From Betaproteobacteria bacterium (GTDB lineage: Bacteria > Pseudomonadota > Gammaproteobacteria > Burkholderiales > SG8-39), in contig CANIIN010000066.1 of NCBI GenBank assembly GCA_947467405.1, forward strand, positions 1-9,721: 9,721 nt of DNA, read 5' to 3'. Shown here one piece after another: positions 1-5,835 of the stretch. Both the position numbers and the translations under genes were made by a program. Position 1 is the first letter of the stretch. The number at the start of each line of letters is the position of its first letter. The notes below the pieces were generated by a model. That model searched no databases, was not told the DNA's origin, and saw nothing but the letters and a program-made list of their open reading frames with translations.

Positions 1-95
1 AAGGTCATGGTGTTCTTCTTCTCGGGACGATTCAGCGTGATGGTGAGAATGTGTTCCGATACTTCGTAGCTGATGCACTCGTATTCGCTGCTCAT
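1..95 (-). CDS. Enoyl-CoA hydratase/isomerase (crotonase) family protein, N-terminal fragment
   Basis: Only the first 31 codons are in the window; the gene continues beyond base 1. The ATG at 95-93 is preceded by a strong ribosome binding site (AAGGAGAG on the minus strand, 105-98), which makes this start convincing. The visible peptide begins MSSEYECISYEV and contains ILTITLNRPEKKNTMT. This matches the first beta-strand and the LNRPE(K/A)xN stretch that opens crotonase-fold enzymes, where this loop helps form the CoA-binding site. The family covers hydratases, isomerases and dehydratases acting on acyl-CoA, and the catalytic residues lie further downstream, so the exact reaction cannot be named. 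It lies 92 bases downstream of the GNAT gene on the same strand and may be co-transcribed with it. Confidence 0.8.
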   Translation of the reverse strand, partial: MSSEYECISYEVSEHILTITLNRPEKKNTMT

Positions 96-187
96 GGCTC
101 TCCTTGTCGTCTCTTTATTGTTGGTCTGGCGGTGACGCCTGCGGGGCATGACGACGGCCGGCAGCGGCCCGCCGCTTGTCCTCAGGC

Positions 188-778
188 CTAGTCCTTCTTC
201 GGATCGCTCTTGCCGGTCAGCGCGTCGCTGATGTGGCGCACGGTGCGCGCGTGGGCCTTCAGGCTGTAGTCGAGCACCGCCACCTGTTCGGCGAACATTT
301 CGCTGGCCAGCGTGGCCGCGTCCATCAGCGGCAATTCCATCCAGGCGTCGGACTCGCCCGAATCGGTCTTGATGAGCATGCCGGCCTTGCGCGCGATGTG
401 CATCATGGCCTTGTTCTCGGTCAGGCAGTGCACGTACAGGGTGTGGATGAAGTGATTGCGCGCGAAGGCATGGGCGCGGTCGAACAAGGCGCTGCCGATC
501 CCTTGGCTGCGATGCGAAGCCAGCACGCTGACGCCGAATTCGGCGGTGTCATGGTCCATGGCGACGTGCGAGACGCCGGCCAGCTCCAGTTCGTCGTCGT
601 ACACGCCGAACAGCGCATCGCGGTCGAAATTGATCTGATCGACGTAGGACTTGATCGATTGCGGACTCTGCGAGATGCCGAAGCGCAGCCGCTGGTCGTC
701 CGGATCGAGCTTCACTAAATGCCGCACCAGCTTTTCGCGGCTGTTGGCAAAGAGCTGCTTGATGGCGACAGAAGTCAT
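188..778 (-). CDS. GNAT family N-acetyltransferase
   Basis: A complete 196-residue protein with one GNAT domain. The acetyl-CoA pyrophosphate loop (motif A) is visible at residues 90-98 as RSQGIGSAL, the usual (Q/R)xxGx(G/A), preceded by the strand EFGVSVLAS and followed by a helix. ENKAMMHIARKAGM at about 121-134 matches the motif B region, where an Asn followed by a helix ending in 'GM' is typical. Residues 1-60 have the usual N-terminal strand-helix-helix composition (PDDQRLRFG). The roughly 45 residues after the fold (151-196) are helical and end in a charged tail, KSDPKKD. The substrate cannot be told from sequence; GNAT enzymes acetylate small amines or protein lysines or N-termini. The start at 778 has no clear Shine-Dalgarno site, and a palindrome-ended repeat lies only 23 bases upstream. 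Same strand as hemL and the crotonase gene. Confidence 0.85.
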   Translation of the reverse strand: MTSVAIKQLFANSREKLVRHLVKLDPDDQRLRFGISQSPQSIKSYVDQINFDRDALFGVYDDELELAGVSHVAMDHDTAEFGVSVLASHRSQGIGSALFDRAHAFARNHFIHTLYVHCLTENKAMMHIARKAGMLIKTDSGESDAWMELPLMDAATLASEMFAEQVAVLDYSLKAHARTVRHISDALTGKSDPKKD

Positions 779-852
779 GGTGTCAATGATCCCGGAAAGG
801 CCTTGGCCGCGGATGGACGCGGAGTTTCGCTGATCAATTCAATTTTTCGATT

Positions 853-872
853 CCTCGCGGCTTGCCGCGAGG
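853..872. repeat. Perfect hairpin, first of a REP-like pair
   Basis: CCTCGCGG and CCGCGAGG flank a CTTG loop, giving a perfect 8-base stem. It sits 17 bases from the next hairpin (890-912). Read on the minus strand, the pair with its spacer encodes part of the peptide string TSEPRGKPRGI. I associate that string with spurious tails and short ORFs annotated over dispersed repeats in proteobacteria; this is a recollection I have not checked. There is no T-tract after it on either strand, so it is not a canonical intrinsic terminator. Confidence 0.55.
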
Positions 873-889
873 TTCCGATGTTGGGATAT

Positions 890-912
890 CCAAAGGGGCG
901 TCGCCCCTTTGG
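890..912. repeat. Strong hairpin, second of a REP-like pair
   Basis: CCAAAGGGGC and GCCCCTTTGG form a 10-base perfect stem around a 3-base loop. It is the most stable hairpin in the hemL downstream region. It could slow or end transcription from hemL, or protect its 3' end, but no run of U follows on the minus strand, so I do not call it an intrinsic terminator. It lies inside the palindrome-ended element. Confidence 0.55.
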
Positions 913-1041
913 TCAAGGGCGGGGGCAATACCCCGTCCGCGAAGTCCATCTATTTCGCCGAAATGGAAAGTGGCCCGGTCGCATTTTGCGCTGCGCCAAT
1001 GACAAGCGACAGTCCGCGTTTTCCGCGTTGGTCCGCGGCCC

Positions 1042-2328
1042 TTACCTTGCAAGGCTGTGGAACGACTCTTCCGCTGCCTTCAGCGTGGCGGCGATTTCCG
1101 CCTCGCCGTGAGCGCCGCCGACGAAGCCGGCTTCGTACGCTGACGGCGCCAGGTACACGCCGCGGTCGAGCATGGCGTGGAAGAACTTGTTGAACAGGTC
1201 CTTGTCACATTGCATCACCTCGGCAAAGCTGGTCGGCGGCGCGGCGCGGAAATAGATGCCGAACATGCTGCCGACGTGCTGCGCCGAAAACACCACGCCC
1301 GCGGCCTTGGCGCGCACCTGCAGGCTATCGACCAGCGCCTTCGTTGTCGCGGTGACGCGATCGAAAAAACCCGGCGCCTGGATGGCGCGCAGCGTGGCGA
1401 GCCCGGCGGCTACCGCCACCGGATTGCCCGACAGCGTGCCGGCCTGGTACACGCCGCCCAGCGGCGCAATGTGGTTCATGATGTCGCGGCGCCCGCCGAA
1501 TGCGCCGACCGGCATGCCGCCGCCGATGACCTTGCCCAGCGTGGTGAGGTCGGGCTTGATGCCGTACAGGCCCTGAGCGCATTGCGGACCGACGCGGAAG
1601 CCGGTCATCACTTCGTCGAATATCAGCACCGTGCCGTGCTTGGTGCACAACTCGCGCAGCGCACGCAGGAACTCCGGTTTGGGTGCGACGAGGTTCATGT
1701 TGCCGGCCACCGGCTCGACGATGACACAGGCGATCTGGTCGCCCTTGTCCTTGAACAGGTGCTCCAGTTCCGCGCTGTCGTTGTAGGACAGCACCAGCGT
1801 GTGTTGCGCCACTTCCGGCGGTACGCCGGATGAGGACGGCTGGCCCAGCGTCAGTGCGCCGGAACCGGCTTTCACCAGCAGGCTGTCGGCGTGGCCGTGA
1901 TAGCAGCCTTCGAATTTCAGGATGAAGCTGCGTCCGGTGAAGCCGCGCGCCAGGCGCAGCGCGCTCATGGTGGCTTCGGTGCCGGAGCTGACCAGCCGCA
2001 CCATTTCCATGCTCGGCACCAGCTTGATCAACAGTTCGGCGATCTCGATTTCCGATTCGGTGGGCGCGCCGAACGACAGGCCATGCACGGCACTGTCCTG
2101 GACCGCGCGCAGCACGTCGGGATGGGCGTGGCCCAGCAAAAGCGGACCCCACGAACCCACATAGTCGATGTATTCCTTGTCATCGGCGTCCCAGATGCGC
2201 GCCCCTTTGCCGCGCGTCACGAAGCGCGGCGTTCCGCCGACGGAACGGAAAGCGCGTACCGGCGAATTGACCCCGCCGGGGATGCTTTTCTGCGCGCGTT
2301 CGAAAAGGATGTCGTTTCTGGAGGTCAT
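1042..2328 (-). CDS. hemL: Glutamate-1-semialdehyde 2,1-aminomutase
   Basis: This PLP enzyme converts glutamate-1-semialdehyde to 5-aminolevulinate, the committed precursor of heme and other tetrapyrroles, in the cytoplasm. The 428-residue product starts MTSRNDILFERAQKSIPGGVNSPVRAF, the standard family opening. The length matches the roughly 426-residue Escherichia coli enzyme. Visible motifs are SSGTEA (114-119, phosphate binding), CYHGHAD (142-148), FDEVMTGFRV (237-246, with the Asp that contacts the PLP ring nitrogen) and TLGKVIGGGMPVGAFGG, whose Lys266 is the Schiff-base lysine. The reading frame extends upstream to an ATG at 2370, but those 14 extra residues do not look like the family, so the start at 2328 is preferred. 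Its Shine-Dalgarno site is weak. hemL is the last gene of the thiD-thiE-hemL run, 64 bases after thiE. A repeat begins immediately after its stop codon. Confidence 0.97.
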   Translation of the reverse strand: MTSRNDILFERAQKSIPGGVNSPVRAFRSVGGTPRFVTRGKGARIWDADDKEYIDYVGSWGPLLLGHAHPDVLRAVQDSAVHGLSFGAPTESEIEIAELLIKLVPSMEMVRLVSSGTEATMSALRLARGFTGRSFILKFEGCYHGHADSLLVKAGSGALTLGQPSSSGVPPEVAQHTLVLSYNDSAELEHLFKDKGDQIACVIVEPVAGNMNLVAPKPEFLRALRELCTKHGTVLIFDEVMTGFRVGPQCAQGLYGIKPDLTTLGKVIGGGMPVGAFGGRRDIMNHIAPLGGVYQAGTLSGNPVAVAAGLATLRAIQAPGFFDRVTATTKALVDSLQVRAKAAGVVFSAQHVGSMFGIYFRAAPPTSFAEVMQCDKDLFNKFFHAMLDRGVYLAPSAYEAGFVGGAHGEAEIAATLKAAEESFHSLAR

Positions 2329-2392
2329 GTGAAATTCGCTCTGGAGTGGCTTTGATCGGGCCGCGGGCATGCGGCGTGTTGCGCTCGCGACG

Positions 2393-3046
2393 TCAGGCGT
2401 TGCTGCGGACGGGTGTCACGGATGGACTGAAAAGTTGGCTGAACTGTCGGGCGGCGGCCGCGATGTCGCGGGCATTGAACAGGTCCGTGATCACCGCGAT
2501 GGCGTCCACCCTGGCGTTGATCAGCGCACCGGCGTTGGTCGTGGTGATGCCGCCGATGGCCACCACCGGGATGCCGAGTTCGGCCTTGGCGCGAGCATAG
2601 AGCTCCAGCGTTGCGCTGACGGCTTGCGGCTTGGTCGACGAAGCGAAGGCGGCGCCGAAGGCCACGTAGTCCGCGCCGGCGTCGCGCGCTTTCACCGCCA
2701 GATCGAAGCGGTTGTAGCAGGACGCGCCGAGCAATTTGTTCGGGCCGAGGGCGCGGCGGGCGGCGGCCAGGTCGCCGTCTTCGGCGCCGAGATGCACGCC
2801 ATCGGCCTCGATGGTCAGCGCGATGTCGAGGTGGTCATTGATGATCAGCGGAACGTTATGCGGCCGGCACAGCGCCAGCAGTCCGAGGGACTGTGCGTAG
2901 CGCATTGGCGTGTCGGCCAGCTTGTTGCGGTATTGAATGAGGCGGGCACCGCCGTCCAGCGCCTGCTGGACTTTGGCCGCCAGCACGTCGGTGTCCTGTT
3001 CGTCCGGCGTGATGGCGTAGAGTCCTGAGATGACAGATTGCTTCAT
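2393..3046 (-). CDS. thiE: Thiamine-phosphate synthase (thiamine-phosphate pyrophosphorylase)
   Basis: ThiE joins 4-amino-5-hydroxymethyl-2-methylpyrimidine diphosphate with the thiazole phosphate, releasing pyrophosphate and forming thiamine phosphate. The 217-residue protein is of normal length for a single-domain TIM barrel. Family motifs appear in order: GLYAITPD (8-15), IQYRNK (37-42), IINDHLDIAL (68-77), DGVHLGAEDGD (82-92, pyrophosphate and Mg2+ contacts), GASCYN (107-112), GADYVAFGAAFASSTK (124-139, with the Ser/Thr/Lys phosphate grip) and VVAIGGIT (161-168, thiazole phosphate binding). It follows thiD by 30 bases on the same strand, so the pyrimidine kinase and the coupling enzyme are probably made together. 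The thiazole branch genes (thiS, thiG, thiO) are not in this window. Confidence 0.96.
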   Translation of the reverse strand: MKQSVISGLYAITPDEQDTDVLAAKVQQALDGGARLIQYRNKLADTPMRYAQSLGLLALCRPHNVPLIINDHLDIALTIEADGVHLGAEDGDLAAARRALGPNKLLGASCYNRFDLAVKARDAGADYVAFGAAFASSTKPQAVSATLELYARAKAELGIPVVAIGGITTTNAGALINARVDAIAVITDLFNARDIAAAARQFSQLFSPSVTPVRSNA

Positions 3047-3076
3047 GGTTGCATCTGGCTGAATGTGAGCGCCCGC

Positions 3077-3952
3077 TCAGCTGTTATCGGCAGCGCTGCC
3101 AGCTTCCCGCGCCCAGAAGAAACGGTCGGGAATGAACTGCCCCATGCCGGGTCGGAAGCCCGCTGCCAGTGCCTGCCAGGTGTATTCCTGGGCCTCGCGC
3201 ACGGCCTCGGGGATATCCAAGCCATTGGCCAGTGTGGCGGCGATGGCCGAGGCAAGGGTGCAACCGGATCCATGGTAACTGCCCGGCAGACGTTCCCAAT
3301 TGTCGGTGCGCACCACGCCGCGCTCGTTGTACAAAGTATTGATCACCAGCGGGGTGTTCTCGTGAGTGCCTGTAATGAGCACGTACTCACATCCCAATTT
3401 CATGATGCGTGAAGCGCACTCGGTCAGATTCGGTGCGTCTTCTTCGTCAATATCCGATTCGTCACCGTCGTCGTCCAAGCGCGGCGAGCGAGCCAGCCGG
3501 CGCGCCTCCTGGCTGTTGGGCGTGATGATGGTGGTTTGCGGCAGGAGCAGTTCGCTCAGGGCCGCAATCATGTCTTCGGTAGCCAGCTCGTCCCCGCGGC
3601 CGGATGCCAGCACCGGATCCAGGATCAGCGGAATATCCGGATAGTCAGCGACGATTTCCGCAATGGCGGCGATGTTCTCGACGCTGCCAGTCATGCCGAC
3701 CTTGAAAGCGGCCACCGGCATGTCTTCCAGCACCAGGCGCGCCTGATCGACCACCCAATCCGAATCGATGGGCATGACGTCCTCGACACCGGCCGTGTCC
3801 TGAACGGTGATGGCGGTCACCACCGACAGACCGTGACAACCCATGGACGCCAGTGTCAGGAGGTCGGCTTGAATCCCGGCGCCACCGGTGGGGTCCGTCG
3901 CCGCAAAAACAAGGATCACGGGGGGGGACGAAGAATGGGCGGCCGAGGGCAT
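3077..3952 (-). CDS. thiD: Hydroxymethylpyrimidine/phosphomethylpyrimidine kinase
   Basis: ThiD phosphorylates hydroxymethylpyrimidine twice, giving the diphosphate that ThiE uses. It is a ribokinase-like enzyme of 291 residues, about 25 longer than the E. coli protein. Motifs: ATDPTGGAGIQAD (18-30, the DPSGGAGIQAD pyrimidine-binding signature), VTAITVQDTAGV (45-56), KVGMTGS (84-90), LDPVLASGRGDEL (111-123) and GSYHGSGCTLASAIAATLA (224-242), which carries the anion hole and Cys231. The extra length is partly an acidic stretch at about 159-172 (LDDDGDESDIDEED), placed between the TPNSQEA strand and the next helix. The start at 3952 is supported by AAGGA three bases upstream. Codons 9-12 contain a run of eight G on the plus strand (3920-3927). 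It is the first gene of thiD-thiE-hemL and divergent from the rubredoxin gene. No TPP riboswitch motif is seen in the short leader. Confidence 0.95.
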   Translation of the reverse strand: MPSAAHSSSPPVILVFAATDPTGGAGIQADLLTLASMGCHGLSVVTAITVQDTAGVEDVMPIDSDWVVDQARLVLEDMPVAAFKVGMTGSVENIAAIAEIVADYPDIPLILDPVLASGRGDELATEDMIAALSELLLPQTTIITPNSQEARRLARSPRLDDDGDESDIDEEDAPNLTECASRIMKLGCEYVLITGTHENTPLVINTLYNERGVVRTDNWERLPGSYHGSGCTLASAIAATLANGLDIPEAVREAQEYTWQALAAGFRPGMGQFIPDRFFWAREAGSAADNS

Positions 3953-4019
3953 AAATCCTTGTTCTTAGCGGGTTTCCGGGTGGCGGGGCATAGGCCAAAC
4001 GGGTAAGATATGAGCAACC

Positions 4020-4025
4020 ATTGTA
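4020..4025 (-). promoter_or_regulatory. Possible -10 box of the thiD operon
   Basis: TACAAT on the minus strand, one base from TATAAT, lies about 68 bases before the thiD start. The hexamer 17 bases further upstream (TCATCA, 4043-4048 on the minus strand) matches the -35 consensus TTGACA at only three positions and overlaps the rubredoxin start codon. If it is real, the leader is about 60 bases, too short for a TPP riboswitch. This is a weak call made by eye. Confidence 0.3.
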
Positions 4026-4044
4026 ACCCATGCCCCAGTGAGTG

Positions 4045-4230
4045 ATGACCGAAACCGCGCAGACTTACAAAACGTGGATGTGCCTGATTTGTGGATGGAT
4101 TTACGATGAAGCAGAGGGGCTCCCGGAGGAAGGCATCGCCCCAGAAACGCGCTGGGAGGATGTCCCCATGAACTGGACCTGCCCGGAATGCGGCGCCCGC
4201 AAGGAAGATTTCGAAATGGTGGTCATATAA
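4045..4230 (+). CDS. Rubredoxin
   Basis: A 61-residue one-iron electron carrier. The four iron ligands are C13 and C16 (MCLICGWIY) and C46 and C49 (WTCPECGARKEDFEMV). The spacing, aromatic residues and DFEMV ending are those of ordinary bacterial rubredoxins. It is cytoplasmic and passes single electrons between reductases and oxidases, for example in alkane hydroxylation or in oxygen and peroxide detoxification; the partner is not visible here. The start is the ATG at 4045. A GTG directly before it (4042) is in frame and would add one residue. No strong Shine-Dalgarno site precedes either. It is divergent from thiD, with only 92 bases between the start codons, so the two promoters must share that gap. 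TAAGAT at 4004-4009 is a poor -10 candidate for this gene. Confidence 0.95.
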   Translation: MTETAQTYKTWMCLICGWIYDEAEGLPEEGIAPETRWEDVPMNWTCPECGARKEDFEMVVI

Positions 4231-4233
4231 GAG

Positions 4234-4272
4234 CCTGATATCGAGCAGGCGCCTGTCGGGCAGACGATCAGG
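4234..4272 (+). other. Structured sequence just downstream of the rubredoxin gene
   Basis: Immediately after the stop codon there is an outer inverted repeat, CCTGAT (4234-4239) with ATCAGG (4267-4272), enclosing a perfect palindrome, CAGGCGCCTG (4246-4255). No run of T follows directly (the next T-run starts at 4289), so this is not a standard intrinsic terminator. It could still mark the 3' end of the rubredoxin transcript before the pil operon. Confidence 0.3.
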
Positions 4273-4311
4273 ATTGTGCAAGGTACGATTTTTACTCTTC
4301 ACGATAGCGCC

Positions 4312-4350
4312 TGACGGGGGCGATGCAGCCTGTCCAATTTTTCCCCGTCA
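4312..4350. promoter_or_regulatory. Inverted repeat upstream of pilG
   Basis: TGACGGGG (4312-4319) and CCCCGTCA (4343-4350) are exact inverse complements separated by 23 bases that include a T-rich patch. They lie 64 bases before the pilG start, where an operator or leader structure for the pil operon could be. I could not find a convincing sigma-70 or sigma-54 promoter in 4231-4413, so the role is open. Confidence 0.3.
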
Positions 4351-4413
4351 AACCACGGATCCGCGCACCGGCCAGATCCAACGTGCGGACTTGGACTGAG
4401 AGCCTCATATCCC

Positions 4414-4917
4414 ATGGCAGCAGAGGACACGGTGACGGAAACAGGTGCCACGATGGAAGCAGGAGCGATCAATCTCGCCGGCCTGAAAGTCATGGTGATC
4501 GATGATTCGAACACCATACGCCGCAGCGCGGAAATTTTCTTGTTGCAGGCGGGTTGCACGGTCATTCTCGCCGAGGATGGTTTCGCAGCACTGTCCATGA
4601 TTTCCGATCATCAGCCGGACATCATCTTCTGCGACATCATCATGCCGCGCCTGGATGGTTACCAGACCTGCGCGCTGATCAAGAAGAACCCGCACTTTTC
4701 CGCCACGCCGGTGGTGATGCTGTCGTCCAAGGATGGACTGTTCGATCGTGCGCGCGGCCGCATGGTCGGCTCTGACGAGTACCTTACCAAGCCGTTCACC
4801 CGCGAAAGCCTGCTGCGTACCGTCAGCGAGCACACCGCGCCGCGCCTGGCCGGCGCCACCCAGGGCCATGTGGACAACGCAGCCGGCGAACCGTCGCCGG
4901 GTCTCGCGGGGGCATGA
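4414..4917 (+). CDS. pilG: Type IV pilus response regulator PilG
   Basis: A single-domain CheY-like receiver that, in P. aeruginosa, is phosphorylated by ChpA and promotes pilus extension. Visible features are the acidic pocket D30-D31 (VMVIDDSNTIRRSAE), phosphoacceptor D74 in IIFCDIIMPRLDGYQTCALIK, the switch Ser in VVMLSSKDG (about 104) and Lys126 in YLTKPF. The MPRLDGYQTCALIK and MLSSKDGLFDRARGRMVGSDEYLTKPF strings are characteristic of PilG rather than of general CheY proteins. At 167 residues it is longer than the roughly 135-residue P. aeruginosa protein, with extra residues at both ends. The first 13 may be a mis-called start, since ATG 4453 is an alternative with AGG a few bases upstream. 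The C-terminal tail, about 143-167, is rich in Gly, Ala and Pro. It is the first gene of the pil-chp operon and overlaps pilH by ATGA. Confidence 0.94.
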   Translation: MAAEDTVTETGATMEAGAINLAGLKVMVIDDSNTIRRSAEIFLLQAGCTVILAEDGFAALSMISDHQPDIIFCDIIMPRLDGYQTCALIKKNPHFSATPVVMLSSKDGLFDRARGRMVGSDEYLTKPFTRESLLRTVSEHTAPRLAGATQGHVDNAAGEPSPGLAGA

Positions 4918-5282
4918 TGCCCGTGCACAAGATACTCATCGTCGATGACTCCGCGACCGAGCGGCAGGTCATGATCGAAACCTTGTCGAAGAGCGGTTAC
5001 GAGTGCGTGACCGCCGCCAGCGGCGACGAGGCCATTGCCAAGTCTCGTTCCGAAATGCCCGACCTCATTCTCATGGATGTCGTGATGCCCGGCGTCAACG
5101 GCTTTCAGGCCACGCGCACCATCACGCGCGACGATGCGACGCGCCATATTCCGATCATCATGTGCACCGGCAAGTCGGCCGAAACGGACAAGGTGTGGGG
5201 CCTGCGTCAGGGGGCCCGCGAATACCTCATCAAGCCCATCAATACCCAGGACCTGCTGCAGAGGATCGTCGCGCTGCCATAG
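4914..5282 (+). CDS. pilH: Type IV pilus response regulator PilH
   Basis: The second single-domain receiver of the Pil-Chp system; in P. aeruginosa it opposes or tunes PilG output, possibly as a phosphate sink or by promoting retraction. The 122 residues cover just the receiver fold. The acidic pocket is D11-D12 (KILIVDDSATERQ), the phosphoacceptor D55 (LILMDVVMPGVNGFQATR), the switch residue T85 (IIMCTGK) and the conserved lysine K107 (YLIKP). The ATERQ after the DD pair and the VMPGVNGFQATR string are typical of PilH. Its ATG (4914) overlaps the pilG stop codon in ATGATG, so translation is probably coupled; the second ATG (4917) is an equally possible start. Its length is close to that of the P. 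aeruginosa protein. Confidence 0.95.
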   Translation: MMPVHKILIVDDSATERQVMIETLSKSGYECVTAASGDEAIAKSRSEMPDLILMDVVMPGVNGFQATRTITRDDATRHIPIIMCTGKSAETDKVWGLRQGAREYLIKPINTQDLLQRIVALP

Positions 5283-5307
5283 CGTGACGAATGCCAGAGC
5301 AAGAGAC

Positions 5308-5835
5308 ATGTCCGGTCCCGCCAGCCTCAATGAATTTCAGCAGAATCTCGCCTCGCGCATGCGTGATGCGGCGGCTGCACCGGTTGCCGGCACCGTGCTG
5401 GGGCTGCGATCGGGCAACCGCAACTGGCTCATGCGGCTGGAGGAAGCGGGGGAGATCCTGGCGGTGCCGGACATCGTGACGGTGCCGCTCACGCAAGCCT
5501 GGTATCTCGGCCTCGCCAATGTGCGCGGCAATCTGGTCAGCGTCATCGACTTCGCGTTGTGGGCCGAGAGCCGGTCGACGCCGCGCTCGGCCGAGTGCCG
5601 CGTGGTGCTGCTGGGGGACCGCTTCCGTTGCCGCGCCGCGCTGCTGGTGCAGCGGCTGCTGGGCATCAAGGACCCGCACCGGATGCTTGTGCAGGAAAAG
5701 GCGGTCGTTGATGCCCGGACGGCTGCTGCCGCATGGGTTGGCGCGACGTATCAGGATGAGGGCGGTGAAACCTGGACCGAACTGGATGTTTCGGCACTGG
5801 TGCGGGACGACGCATTCCTCGAGGCCGCGCTGTGA
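5308..5835 (+). CDS. pilI: Type IV pilus CheW-like adaptor PilI
   Basis: A CheW-domain scaffold that should link the receptor PilJ to the kinase ChpA at the inner membrane. The 175-residue product is the size of P. aeruginosa PilI. It has the CheW pattern: an N-terminal helix (LNEFQQNLASRMRDA), strands with GNRNWLMRLEEAGEILAVPDI, the conserved LGLANVRGNLVSVIDF (67-82, equivalent to the G(L/I)xNLRGxxxxVxDL core of CheW), then VVLLGDRFRCRAALLVQRLLGI. The frame is open upstream, overlapping the end of pilH, but the residues before 5308 do not resemble the family. An upstream in-frame GTG at 5284 is possible and less likely. It begins 25 bases after pilH and belongs to the same transcription unit. 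Confidence 0.92.
   Translation: MSGPASLNEFQQNLASRMRDAAAAPVAGTVLGLRSGNRNWLMRLEEAGEILAVPDIVTVPLTQAWYLGLANVRGNLVSVIDFALWAESRSTPRSAECRVVLLGDRFRCRAALLVQRLLGIKDPHRMLVQEKAVVDARTAAAAWVGATYQDEGGETWTELDVSALVRDDAFLEAAL

Larger units (their letters stand above)
802..1040. repeat. Palindrome-ended intergenic element, copy 1 (between hemL and the GNAT gene)
   Basis: This element nearly fills the gap between the hemL stop and the GNAT start. Its ends are inverted repeats: 805-823 (GGCCGCGGATGGACGCGGA) and the reverse complement of 1022-1040 agree at 16 of 19 positions by my count. The right end is made of a phrase repeated at 9-10 base spacing, with TCCGC at 1013, 1022 and 1032. Both ends can be aligned with the element at 8138-8285 in the same orientation: about 26 of 32 positions on the left and 23 of 29 on the right, counted by eye. 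The interior, 824-1010, holds several hairpins and has no obvious match in copy 2. No transposase is present. The size and inverted ends suggest a MITE-like or REP-like element; that is inference. Confidence 0.6.

Noticed and set aside
890..912. Intrinsic terminator for hemL
   Set aside because: The stem is strong, but on the minus strand it is followed by ATATCCC and not by a run of T, so the second half of a terminator is missing.
834..1052. A 72-codon minus-strand frame ending in SEPRGKPRGIEKLN
   Set aside because: It runs through the hairpins and repeat ends of the hemL-GNAT gap and overlaps the hemL stop. The peptide looks like translated repeat with no fold signature.
2329..2370. Extension of hemL to the upstream ATG at 2370
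   Set aside because: The 14 added residues are unlike the family, and the ATG at 2328 gives the expected opening and length.
3953..4041. TPP riboswitch upstream of the thiD operon
   Set aside because: The leader is short and I find neither the CUGAGA element nor the other conserved thi-box strings.
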